The notes under the pieces are model-generated. The model was not told where the DNA came from, did not search any database, and worked only from the letters and a program-made list of their open reading frames with translations. The translations under genes were made by a program, and so were the position numbers. From Alphaproteobacteria bacterium (lineage in GTDB: Bacteria; Pseudomonadota; Alphaproteobacteria; Micavibrionales; UBA1664), in contig JAGWXJ010000025.1 in assembly GCA_018969935.1 (NCBI GenBank), positions 1 through 18,174 of the forward strand: a stretch of 18,174 bases of DNA, given 5' to 3'. Position 1 is the first letter of the stretch; each line of letters begins with the position of its first letter. Below are positions 6,718-13,300 of the stretch, one piece after another.

Positions 6718-7974
6718 TTAGCGCTGCGTGGCCACAAAGCTGGTCGGTGCAGCCTCAAGCAAATGCGCGTTTCCGGCGCCAATTTGCAATACGGCCATAC
6801 CGCGCTCCACAAGCCCGTTGCTGCGGAAGCGGAAGATGCCGTCCACGCCCGAAAACCCGTTGGCGTTCATGAAGGCGTTGCGGTCATAGCTGACGCGCTG
6901 TCCCGCAGCCGATGCGTTGCGCGCAAGCACAACGGCAAGCGCGGCGGCATCATAACCGATGCTTGCAAGGCGCGGTGGCTGGCCACCGTAAATGCGCTGG
7001 TAGTTGCGTTCAAAGGCGGCGCGTACTTGCGGGGCAGGGGCTGCGTAAATGGCACCCGCCATATTGGGGTCCGACAAAATTTGCGCGTCATCCCAAAGTC
7101 CGGTGCCCATCAGCTTGATGCGGTTGCCGCCGATACCATAGCTTTTAAGGGTGCTCGCCAGTATGTGCGCGGCTTGCCCGCCAACGGGCATGAACAGCGC
7201 GTCAAAATCGGCAGCGTTTTTCTGCCCGCCCGTCAGGGGCTGGATGGCGGTTGCGGCATCCTTGCCGTCAGCTGCAATGCGGGCCACGCGCACAACAGCA
7301 ATGCCGTTGCGTTGCGCCGCCGTCTGGAACAGCGATAAAACGGCATCACCGTACATATCCTTGCCGGCCACCACGGCCACACGGCGCACACCTTGGCGGG
7401 CCGCATATTCTGTAATGCGCTCGACTTGGCCAAACGGCAACACGCCCATCACGTAGGCGTTATCACCAGCCACGCGCCAGTCGGTCGAAAACCCGATGAC
7501 GTTGATGCCGTAAGGCCGCGCGGCATTGCGGGCGGCTTCGACTTCCTGCGCAAAAACGGGCCCGAGGATCAGGCGCGCGCCTTCGCGGGCGGCTTCATCC
7601 ACGGCCTTTTGTGTGCCTTCGGCCGTACCCTTTGTATCCTTGGGGATGAGCTGGAACATGGGCTCGTTCAAATCAAACACGGCCAGCTGGGCTGCCTGCA
7701 TCAGGGCCTCGCCAAGCGCGGCATTCGGGCCCGATTGCGGTACGAGGATGGCAACCTTGACGCCTTCAATCAAAGTGCCTTTGCTGGCAGGCACTTCCGC
7801 GCGCGGCAAAATCACCCCGCCTGCGGTCTGTACGGGCGCTTCATCGGCAGCCGTGATTTCCGTTTCGGTGCCGTTGGGGTCAAATACGCTGTTAACTTGC
7901 GTCGTATTGCAGGCCACAAGGCCAGCAACCATCAGGCAAACGAGAAGGGCGCGAAAAAAAACGGCGCGAACCAT
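6718..7974 (-). CDS. Penicillin-binding protein activator, LpoA-like lipoprotein (type 1 periplasmic-binding fold)
   Basis: A 418-residue lipoprotein. The signal peptide ends in lipobox LVAC with Cys22. From about residue 70 the sequence follows the type 1 periplasmic-binding (Leu/Ile/Val-binding) fold: KVAILVPQSGPNAALGEAL, then LILGPVFAQEV and RRVAVVAGKDMYGDA. In E. coli LpoA (YraM) this fold forms the C-terminal domain that contacts PBP1A from the outer membrane and stimulates peptidoglycan synthesis. This protein lacks the long N-terminal TPR part of LpoA, as many alphaproteobacterial members do. The start is fixed by AGAGGT six bases before the ATG; an in-frame ATG 30 codons upstream would overlap rsmI. 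Divergent rsmI with yraN and a BON lipoprotein beyond repeats the E. coli yra neighbourhood and supports the call. An amino-acid-binding role is less likely. Confidence 0.82.
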   Translation of the reverse strand: MVRAVFFRALLVCLMVAGLVACNTTQVNSVFDPNGTETEITAADEAPVQTAGGVILPRAEVPASKGTLIEGVKVAILVPQSGPNAALGEALMQAAQLAVFDLNEPMFQLIPKDTKGTAEGTQKAVDEAAREGARLILGPVFAQEVEAARNAARPYGINVIGFSTDWRVAGDNAYVMGVLPFGQVERITEYAARQGVRRVAVVAGKDMYGDAVLSLFQTAAQRNGIAVVRVARIAADGKDAATAIQPLTGGQKNAADFDALFMPVGGQAAHILASTLKSYGIGGNRIKLMGTGLWDDAQILSDPNMAGAIYAAPAPQVRAAFERNYQRIYGGQPPRLASIGYDAAALAVVLARNASAAGQRVSYDRNAFMNANGFSGVDGIFRFRSNGLVERGMAVLQIGAGNAHLLEAAPTSFVATQR

Positions 7975-8000
7975 GAAATTACCTCTATATATAAGGAACG
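7975..8000. promoter_or_regulatory. 26-base divergent start region holding both ribosome binding sites
   Basis: Only 26 bases separate the start codons of the LpoA-like gene (minus) and rsmI (plus). The stretch holds AGAGGT reading left and AAGGA reading right, around a TATATATA core. There is no room for two full promoters, so at least one transcript must begin inside the opposite gene, giving overlapping antisense leaders. The two binding sites decide the start codons of both genes. Confidence 0.7.
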
Positions 8001-8864
8001 ATGAGCGAGCTGATTGATTCCACGGATAAGCGGCCAAAGCAACAGGGGCTTTATCTTGTTTCAACCCCTATTGGCAATTTGCGCGATATAACCCTGCGCG
8101 CCCTCGATGTGCTGGAGGCCGCCGACGCCGTATTATGCGAGGATAGCCGCGTCACGGGCCGCCTCATGCAGGCATTCAACCTCAAAAAGAAACTCGTTAT
8201 TTATAATGATCATTCCGATGATGCCGACAGGGCTGAAATCCTGAAAAGGCTGGAAGCGGGGGAAACGCTGGCACTGGTCAGCGATGCGGGGACCCCGCTG
8301 CTCTCCGACCCCGGCTACAAGCTGGTCCATGCCTGCATGCAGCGCGGCATTTTTGTGGTGCCCATACCGGGGCCCTCGGCGCTTTTGCCGGCCTTGCAGC
8401 TCGGCGCCCTTCCATCCGACCGCTTTCTGTTCGCGGGCTTCTTGCCCAATAAGGAAGCCGCGCGCAAAACAGTATTCGAGGAATTGAAGGCAGTGCCTGC
8501 CACGCTGGTGTTCTACGAATCACCCAATCGTCTGCCCGATGCCGTGCGCGATGCCCACGCGGTACTGGGTGACAGGCCCGCCGCCATCGCGCGCGAAATT
8601 ACAAAAATGCATGAAGAAGCGCGCCACGGCACACTGGCAGCTTGGGCGGAAGATGAAACGCTGCTCGGCACCATGAAGGGCGAAATCGTGTTCATGATAG
8701 GCGCCCCCATGGAATCGGCAGCTACAGCCGAAGACATCGAGAAAAAACTGGCAGCCGCCCTCAAAACCATGTCGGTCAAGGATGCGGCCGAGGCCGTGTC
8801 CAAGGCCACGGGCATCTCCAAAAAAATCGCTTACGACATGGCCTTGCGTATAAAAAATGGATAA
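8001..8864 (+). CDS. rsmI: 16S rRNA (cytidine-1402-2'-O)-methyltransferase RsmI
   Basis: A 287-residue SAM-dependent tetrapyrrole-methylase-fold enzyme that 2'-O-methylates C1402 in the decoding centre of the small ribosomal subunit. Diagnostic blocks are LYLVSTPIGNLRDIT (residues 17-31), CEDSR (46-50), SDAGTPLLSDPGY (94-106), IPGPSA and FYESPNRL. Length matches the family. AAGGA three bases before the ATG is the ribosome binding site. It diverges from the LpoA-like gene and is followed by yraN, the common bacterial arrangement. Its stop lies within the first codons of a possible 39-codon reading frame leading into yraN. Confidence 0.96.
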   Translation: MSELIDSTDKRPKQQGLYLVSTPIGNLRDITLRALDVLEAADAVLCEDSRVTGRLMQAFNLKKKLVIYNDHSDDADRAEILKRLEAGETLALVSDAGTPLLSDPGYKLVHACMQRGIFVVPIPGPSALLPALQLGALPSDRFLFAGFLPNKEAARKTVFEELKAVPATLVFYESPNRLPDAVRDAHAVLGDRPAAIAREITKMHEEARHGTLAAWAEDETLLGTMKGEIVFMIGAPMESAATAEDIEKKLAAALKTMSVKDAAEAVSKATGISKKIAYDMALRIKNG

Positions 8865-8892
8865 ATCGAAACCATGGGCCGCAACTGCAGTC

Positions 8893-8940
8893 CCGCGAGC
8901 TTACGCGAGCGAAGCCAAGGCGTGCGAAGCACGCGGCGCG
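8893..8940. repeat. Repeat-like palindromic GC-rich insert between rsmI and yraN
   Basis: The gap between the two genes has a 7-base direct repeat CGCGAGC-TTA-CGCGAGC at 8894-8910, then a perfect 6-bp hairpin GCGTGC-GAA-GCACGC at 8920-8934, then a GC-only run. The compact, GAAGC-spaced structure looks like a dispersed REP-type or palindromic element rather than ordinary spacer. Whether it occurs elsewhere in the genome cannot be seen from this window. Confidence 0.5.
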
Positions 8941-8958
8941 GCGTCTGAGCGCCCGCAT

Positions 8959-8964
8959 GAGGGG
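8959..8964 (+). promoter_or_regulatory. Ribosome binding site deciding the yraN start
   Basis: GAGGGG ends four bases before the second of two in-frame ATG codons and overlaps the first ATG (8957). No comparable site precedes the first ATG, so translation most likely starts at the second. Confidence 0.6.
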
Positions 8965-8968
8965 CAAA

Positions 8969-9319
8969 ATGGGTAGCCTTCAGACATATAAGGATGGTCA
9001 GGCGGCAGAGGTAAAAGCGATGCTGTACCTTCTGCTAAAAGGCTATTGGCCCTTGGCCCGCCGCTTCAAAACACCGGTGGGGGAAATTGATATTATAACG
9101 CGCCGTGGCCGCACCCTTGTGTTCGTCGAAGTAAAAAAGCGTGCAAATCACGACACCGCCGCCGCAAGTATTGGCCCCGAAAACGCTGCCCGGGTCCGCC
9201 GTGCGGCTGAATGGTGGCTCAAGTCCCACACTGCCGTTGCGGATAAATGCGATATCCGCTTTGACGCGGTCACGGTCGCGGATTACTGTCACATAAAGCA
9301 TATTCCAAATGCGTTTTAG
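8969..9319 (+). CDS. yraN: YraN family (UPF0102) endonuclease-like protein
   Basis: A 116-residue protein (120 if the ATG four codons earlier is used). It has the YraN core: DGQAAE near residue 9, LLLKGYWPLARRF, GEIDII (38-43) and LVFVEVKKR (50-58). GEID and VEVKxR are the residues expected of a Holliday-junction-resolvase/restriction-endonuclease-like fold (E-D-ExK). The molecular function of YraN is not settled. It lies between rsmI and a BON lipoprotein, as in the E. coli yra region except that the diaA position between yraN and the BON gene is empty. The following gene starts 9 bases after its stop. Confidence 0.93.
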   Translation: MGSLQTYKDGQAAEVKAMLYLLLKGYWPLARRFKTPVGEIDIITRRGRTLVFVEVKKRANHDTAAASIGPENAARVRRAAEWWLKSHTAVADKCDIRFDAVTVADYCHIKHIPNAF

Positions 9320-9328
9320 GGATTCCAC

Positions 9329-10123
9329 ATGAAAAAACTCGGCTTTCTTCTGGTTACTGCCTCGCTGGCGCTTTCCGTTTCTGCCTGCACACCCATCGGG
9401 GTCGGCGCGGCTGTCGGTTCAACGGCAGGGGTTGCCGCCGCGCGTGAAGGCGGTATCAAATCCGCCCTTGAAGACACGCGCATCCGCGCCAAAATCAACG
9501 AACTCTGGCTCAGCCACGATACCGAGATGTTCCGCAAGGTGAACCTGACGGTTGATCAGGGCCGCGTCCTGCTCACCGGTGTTGTGCAAAAGCCCGAGCA
9601 CAGGGTCGATGCCGTTCGTCTTTCTTGGCAGCCCGCCGGTGTCCGTCAGGTCATCAACGAAATCAAAGTCGATAGCAGCGACGGCCTGAAAGGCTGGGCG
9701 CGTGACAACTGGATATCGGGCCGCCTGCGCGCAGCCATCCTGTTCGATAAGGAAATCCAGAGCGTGAACTACAGCATCGATACGGTGCAGGGCATCGTAT
9801 ATCTAATGGGTATTGCGCAAAGTCAGGCTGAATTGAACAAGGTAACTTCGCACGCCCGTTCAGTGCCTTACGTGAAGCAGGTCGTATCCTACGTGAAGCT
9901 GGCTGGTATGCCCATGACGCAACTTCCGGCAACACCCGCGCAGGGTGGTCAGGTTGGTCAGGCTGGCCAGTACCAGCCCATGCAGGGTGAAGTCATGCAA
10001 GGCCCGATCGTGCAGGAACAAGGCGTGCAGGCCGAGCCGTTATCGTCTTCAGGCGCCTATGGCCAGCCAACACCACCGCAGCCCGCGGGCCGTTCGCAGC
10101 CTATCGTTGACCAAGGGTTCTGA
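9329..10123 (+). CDS. Double-BON-domain lipoprotein (DolP/YraP-like)
   Basis: A 264-residue outer-membrane lipoprotein candidate. Lipobox VSAC gives lipidation at Cys20, followed by a Gly/Ala-rich stretch. Two BON domains follow: about 47-115 (DTRIRAKINELW, VLLTGVV) and about 120-192 (GRLRAAILFDKEI, VYLMGIAQS). E. coli DolP (YraP) has the same lipid anchor plus two BON domains and supports outer-membrane integrity and septal events. This protein is longer because of a Gln/Gly/Pro-rich low-complexity tail with a short GQ repeat from about residue 200 to the end. AGGGA six bases before the ATG is a good ribosome binding site. Location two genes after rsmI matches the E. coli order. The tail has no recognised function. 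Confidence 0.88.
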   Translation: MKKLGFLLVTASLALSVSACTPIGVGAAVGSTAGVAAAREGGIKSALEDTRIRAKINELWLSHDTEMFRKVNLTVDQGRVLLTGVVQKPEHRVDAVRLSWQPAGVRQVINEIKVDSSDGLKGWARDNWISGRLRAAILFDKEIQSVNYSIDTVQGIVYLMGIAQSQAELNKVTSHARSVPYVKQVVSYVKLAGMPMTQLPATPAQGGQVGQAGQYQPMQGEVMQGPIVQEQGVQAEPLSSSGAYGQPTPPQPAGRSQPIVDQGF

Positions 10124-10126
10124 TCC

Positions 10127-10987
10127 ATGCGCGGGGGCTTCGCAAACGCTGACGAAGCTCTGGTCTGGTTAGACCAGCTTGGCAATGTGCCCGATGCGGA
10201 AATAGATATCTTCGAAGGGGCTCTCGCGCTTTCCTGCATCAATCATCCGGGCGTGAATCTCGATAAATATCGCAACCATCGCTTGCGGTTGGTCGAGGAT
10301 GTTAAAGCCCAGCATGCGCAAATGCTGGCCGATGGCTCCGATGATGTGATGGACACAAAAATCGCAGCACTGGCCGAAGTGTTTACAAGAAAACACGGCT
10401 ATATCGGCGATGACTTCCGCTACAACGATTTGCAAAACGCTGACCTCATGCGCGTGATAGACAGGCGTCTGGGCTTGCCCATCACACTCAGTATTTTATG
10501 CATCACCATCGGGCGTGATCTTAGCTGGCCCATCGTGGGCGTCAACTTCCCCGCGCACTTTGTGGTGCGGATGGATGAAGGCGGGGTACGGCAGATTATC
10601 GATCCGTTTCAGGGGTGCATTACGCTGGCCGCGCCCGAGCTGCGTGAAATCCTCAAGAAAACCATGGGCCCGAAGGCCGAACTTTCGGCAACCTATTATG
10701 AACCTGCAACCAACCGCGATACGCTGGTCAGGCTCCAGAACAACATCAAGCACAGGCAAATCGAGGCCGAGGATTATCAGGGCGCATTGGCAACCGTCGA
10801 GATCATGAAACGCTTTGCTCCGCAGGAATACAGGCTGGACTGGGATGCGGGCGTACTGATGGCCCGTCTTGAAAGGCCTGCCGCCGCCATCGAAGCGTTG
10901 GAACGCTATGTTTCAAAAGTACCCGATGCGCGCGATAGGCGCGATGCGGCCATGCTACTGCAGGAACTCAAGTCGCGGCTGAATTAA
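10127..10987 (+). CDS. SirB1 family protein (transglutaminase-like domain plus TPR)
   Basis: A 286-residue soluble protein with no signal peptide. The SirB1/Transglut_core2 region spans about residues 40-190: DDFRYNDLQNADL (95-107), RRLGLPITLSIL (113-124), GVNFPAHFVVR (138-148) and DPF (159-161). A helical C-terminal part (about 205-280: NNIKHRQIEAEDYQGAL, then AAAIEALERYV) looks like TPR repeats. Members are widespread in Proteobacteria; biochemical function is not established, and the transglutaminase resemblance does not prove catalysis. It starts 3 bases after the BON lipoprotein stop, so it is probably co-transcribed with it. Its stop overlaps the stop of the convergent prepilin gene by 4 bases (TTAA). 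Confidence 0.85.
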   Translation: MRGGFANADEALVWLDQLGNVPDAEIDIFEGALALSCINHPGVNLDKYRNHRLRLVEDVKAQHAQMLADGSDDVMDTKIAALAEVFTRKHGYIGDDFRYNDLQNADLMRVIDRRLGLPITLSILCITIGRDLSWPIVGVNFPAHFVVRMDEGGVRQIIDPFQGCITLAAPELREILKKTMGPKAELSATYYEPATNRDTLVRLQNNIKHRQIEAEDYQGALATVEIMKRFAPQEYRLDWDAGVLMARLERPAAAIEALERYVSKVPDARDRRDAAMLLQELKSRLN

Positions 10988-11523
10988 CGGAACGTCCAGA
11001 CAATCTTGTTGGCATCCGTCTGGCGGCAATTCGTAAGCAGCTTTTGCCTGAGGCCGTTGTAATCGTTGGAATTCTTGGCCTTGTAAACCGTATCGTTGAC
11101 CGACATTTGCGTAAGCTTGGTGTTATTGGCGGGCGTAACGATTTCGGCAATCTTGATGCATGCCGCACCATTGATGGCATCGATGGTCACATCGTATGTC
11201 TGCACATGGCCCGTAATCTGGTAGATGCCGAGGGGCAAACGTGCGTACATCGAATCGCCGCTGCCGACGGTAGGGATGGTCGCGGGGAAAACGCGCTGCG
11301 CCACAAGGTCGTCCAGCATGTTGCCGTTAGGGTAATAGTTGCGCGACCCGTACGACCAGTCGATCTGCGCCTGCATGGTGCCCATAAGCTGGGCGATTTG
11401 CGCCATTTGCACGTTGAACATGACGTTTTTATAGGCGGCAATACCGGCCATCATCAGGCTGGTACCGACTGAAACGACAAGCAGGAGTTCGAGAAGTGAA
11501 AAGCCTTTGCGGTTCGGATGCAT
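10984..11523 (-). CDS. Prepilin-like protein with type IV pilin N-terminal methylation motif
   Basis: A 179-residue protein. The N-terminus is a class III prepilin signal: a 7-residue basic leader ending in G7, then FSLLELLLVVSV with Glu at mature position 5 (E12) and a single long hydrophobic helix. The remainder is a globular head with two Cys (ACIKIAEI and TNCRQ) that could pair, and a conserved-looking C-terminal IVWTFR. The body resembles PilS-type (conjugative or type IVb) pilins in style, but I cannot assign a subtype. No prepilin peptidase, ATPase or other pilus gene is visible nearby, so it is an orphan here. A weak AGGG lies five bases before the ATG. It lies antisense between the SirB1-like gene and pal. 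The prepilin feature is firm; the system it serves is unknown. Confidence 0.82.
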   Translation of the reverse strand: MHPNRKGFSLLELLLVVSVGTSLMMAGIAAYKNVMFNVQMAQIAQLMGTMQAQIDWSYGSRNYYPNGNMLDDLVAQRVFPATIPTVGSGDSMYARLPLGIYQITGHVQTYDVTIDAINGAACIKIAEIVTPANNTKLTQMSVNDTVYKAKNSNDYNGLRQKLLTNCRQTDANKIVWTFR

Positions 11524-11547
11524 GGCTGCCCTGATTAATGGTGGAGA

Positions 11548-11606
11548 ATTCGATTTGGTTCCGGAATCACTATAATTTTTTTAAGGGCTACGGAAAAGCC
11601 CCCTTA
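11548..11606 (+). promoter_or_regulatory. Possible promoter and leader hairpin in the prepilin / pal intergenic region
   Basis: The 220-base gap between the divergent prepilin and pal starts contains an exact TATAAT (11571-11576). Its -35 region is poor on the plus strand, and the same bases read TATAGT on the minus strand, so either gene could use it. A GGGCT/AGCCC hairpin with 7-base loop follows at 11585-11601, within what would be the pal leader (about 160 bases). It has no T-tract after it and is not a terminator. I see nothing else convincing in the gap beyond the pal ribosome binding site. Confidence 0.3.
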
Positions 11607-11743
11607 CGGCCACAATCACGTCATAATCAATCCCCAACATAATTCTCGGAAAAAACGTCATTCCCCTTGATTGAGCTGATTTGCTGGTCCATGGTGATGT
11701 CACGAAATTCAAACCGCTAACTTGTCTATTGGAGAAGCGCCCT

Positions 11744-12295
11744 ATGCTTACGCTCAACCGCACCAAAATCCTGTCCCTGCTCGTCGCCTCGACTCTCGCT
11801 CTGGCCGCTTGCTCGACCGCGAAGGAAGAACAGCCCTACGCTGACAGCGTGGTTGAAGGCCAAGGCCAGATGAACGGCAACGGCGAAGGCATGCTCGGTG
11901 ACGGTTCGGGCGCCAACGGCGTTCAGGGTAACGCCATCCCCGGCTCGCAAGACGACCTCACGGTCAACGTCGGTGACCGCGTTTACTTCGGCTACGACCG
12001 CTACGACCTGACGCCCGAAGCCCTGCAACAACTGCAACTGCAAGCCCAGTGGCTCAACCAGTACCCCAACGTGAACATCACGATCGAAGGCCACGCCGAC
12101 GAACGCGGCACGCGTGAATACAACTTGGCTCTCGGTGACCGCCGCGCCAACGCTGTCCGTGACTACCTCGTATCGCTCGGTGTTTCCGCTTCGCGCGTCA
12201 ACACCATCTCCTACGGCAAGGAACGTCCGGAAGTCGCTGGCTCCGACGCTCAATCGTGGGCACAAAACCGCCGTGCTGTAACGCACGTCAACTAA
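11744..12295 (+). CDS. pal: Peptidoglycan-associated lipoprotein Pal
   Basis: A 183-residue outer-membrane lipoprotein of the Tol-Pal system. Lipobox LAAC gives lipidation at Cys23. A Gly/Asn-rich linker follows (about 38-68), then the OmpA-like peptidoglycan-binding domain (about 70-183). In GHADERGTREYNLALGDRRA, D119 and R134 have the 15-residue spacing of the OmpA Asp/Arg pair that grips diaminopimelate. GGAGAAG six bases before the ATG decides the start; the frame is open for 21 more codons upstream without a better signal. The neighbouring cpoB downstream is the usual partner, but tolB, normally directly upstream, is absent. Codon use here is strikingly biased to C-ending codons, as expected for an abundant protein. 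Confidence 0.97.
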   Translation: MLTLNRTKILSLLVASTLALAACSTAKEEQPYADSVVEGQGQMNGNGEGMLGDGSGANGVQGNAIPGSQDDLTVNVGDRVYFGYDRYDLTPEALQQLQLQAQWLNQYPNVNITIEGHADERGTREYNLALGDRRANAVRDYLVSLGVSASRVNTISYGKERPEVAGSDAQSWAQNRRAVTHVN

Positions 12296-12313
12296 TCGGG
12301 AAGGGTCATCGCG

Positions 12314-13300
12314 ATGCGCAAACAACTGCGTCTCGGTGCCGTACTCCTTGCAACAGCCCTGCCGCTCGCGGCAGGGTTTGTTGTGTCGGGCACGGCGTTT
12401 GCACAAGGTCTTCAATATGAAGGTCCGGGCGGCGTTACGTCCATGCCTGTCGCAAGTGCCCAACAGGGCGGCGACTACGAGCGCATTTCGCAACTCGAGC
12501 AAATGATTCGCGATCTGACCAACCAGCTCGAACAGCGCGACTACCAAATCCGCCAGCTGCAAACCAACTTCGATAAATTCCAGACCGATACGTCCATGCG
12601 CCTCCAGTCGCTGGAACAGAAGCTTTCTGGCACCATCACGGGTACCGAGCCCGCGCAGGATTCCTTCGAAACCCCCGCGGCACCCGATACCCCGCCCACC
12701 CCTGCCGCGGTTGAAAACCCGGCCGCACCGCAGGCTTCGGCGCCGCAGGCAACGGGCAACGCGCCGGTTTCTGGCTCGCTCGATGACCCTAATGCACCCT
12801 TCCGCCCCGACAGCAGCGTTTCAGGCCAGCCTGACCGCAATCTCGGCCAGATTACCGAATCGACGGGCAACAAAGGCGATTCCCTGACCGCGGGCAAACC
12901 GCAGGGCGGCACCAGCGCCGCACAGGCCTACGATCAGGCTTTCGCTTATCTGCAGCAAAACAACTACGTGGACGCGCAGCGCGCTTTCTCCGAATTCCTG
13001 AAAAACTATGGCAGCCATCCGCTGGCAGCTAACGCGCAATATTGGCTGGGCGAAACCTATTTTGCGCAAACGCAGTACACCACGGCGGCAAAAACCTTCG
13101 CCAAGGCATTTCAGGATCACCCGCAAGGCCAGAAGGCGCCCGATGCGCTTCTCAAGCTTGCGCTCACCCTTGATAAAATGAACAAGAAGGATGACGCCTG
13201 CCTCACCTTGCAGGAACTCTCCAAACGCTTCCCCTCCGGCCCCGCGTCTGTAACGAAGCGCGCAGCCGAGGAAGGCCAGCGCATGGGATGCAAAAGCTGA
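12314..13300 (+). CDS. cpoB: Tol-Pal system protein CpoB/YbgF
   Basis: A 328-residue periplasmic protein. Residues 1-30 are a Sec signal peptide ending AFA. A coiled coil (about 54-108, rich in Gln/Glu/Leu heptads) corresponds to the trimerisation region of YbgF. A long Ala/Pro linker (about 110-200) follows, then a TPR domain (about 205-326: AQAYDQAFAYLQQNNYVDA, PLAANAQYWLGETYF, PDALLKLALTLDKM). CpoB coordinates peptidoglycan synthesis with outer-membrane constriction through Tol-Pal and PBP1B. It is longer than E. coli CpoB because of the linker. The ribosome binding site GGGAAGGG precedes the ATG by 8 bases. It is 18 bases from pal and overlaps tilS by 13 bases, so the three are probably one transcript. 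Confidence 0.95.
   Translation: MRKQLRLGAVLLATALPLAAGFVVSGTAFAQGLQYEGPGGVTSMPVASAQQGGDYERISQLEQMIRDLTNQLEQRDYQIRQLQTNFDKFQTDTSMRLQSLEQKLSGTITGTEPAQDSFETPAAPDTPPTPAAVENPAAPQASAPQATGNAPVSGSLDDPNAPFRPDSSVSGQPDRNLGQITESTGNKGDSLTAGKPQGGTSAAQAYDQAFAYLQQNNYVDAQRAFSEFLKNYGSHPLAANAQYWLGETYFAQTQYTTAAKTFAKAFQDHPQGQKAPDALLKLALTLDKMNKKDDACLTLQELSKRFPSGPASVTKRAAEEGQRMGCKS

Noticed and set aside
7975..8064. 30-codon upstream extension of the LpoA-like protein
   Set aside because: It would overlap the rsmI coding start and bury the lipoprotein signal. AGAGGT just before the ATG at 7974 decides the shorter form.
8857..8976. 39-codon frame as a genuine small protein gene
   Set aside because: Its sequence is largely the direct repeat and hairpin region, with no hydrophobic or motif structure and no clear ribosome binding site. 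It is reported as an observation rather than a gene.
11583..11606. GGGCT/AGCCC hairpin next to a T run as a terminator
   Set aside because: The T run precedes the hairpin on the plus strand and becomes an A run after it on the minus strand, so neither orientation gives stem plus U-tract.
11681..11743. 21-codon upstream extension of pal
   Set aside because: It would place a charged stretch before the lipoprotein signal and remove the fit to the GGAGAAG ribosome binding site. The ATG at 11744 gives a standard lipobox signal.
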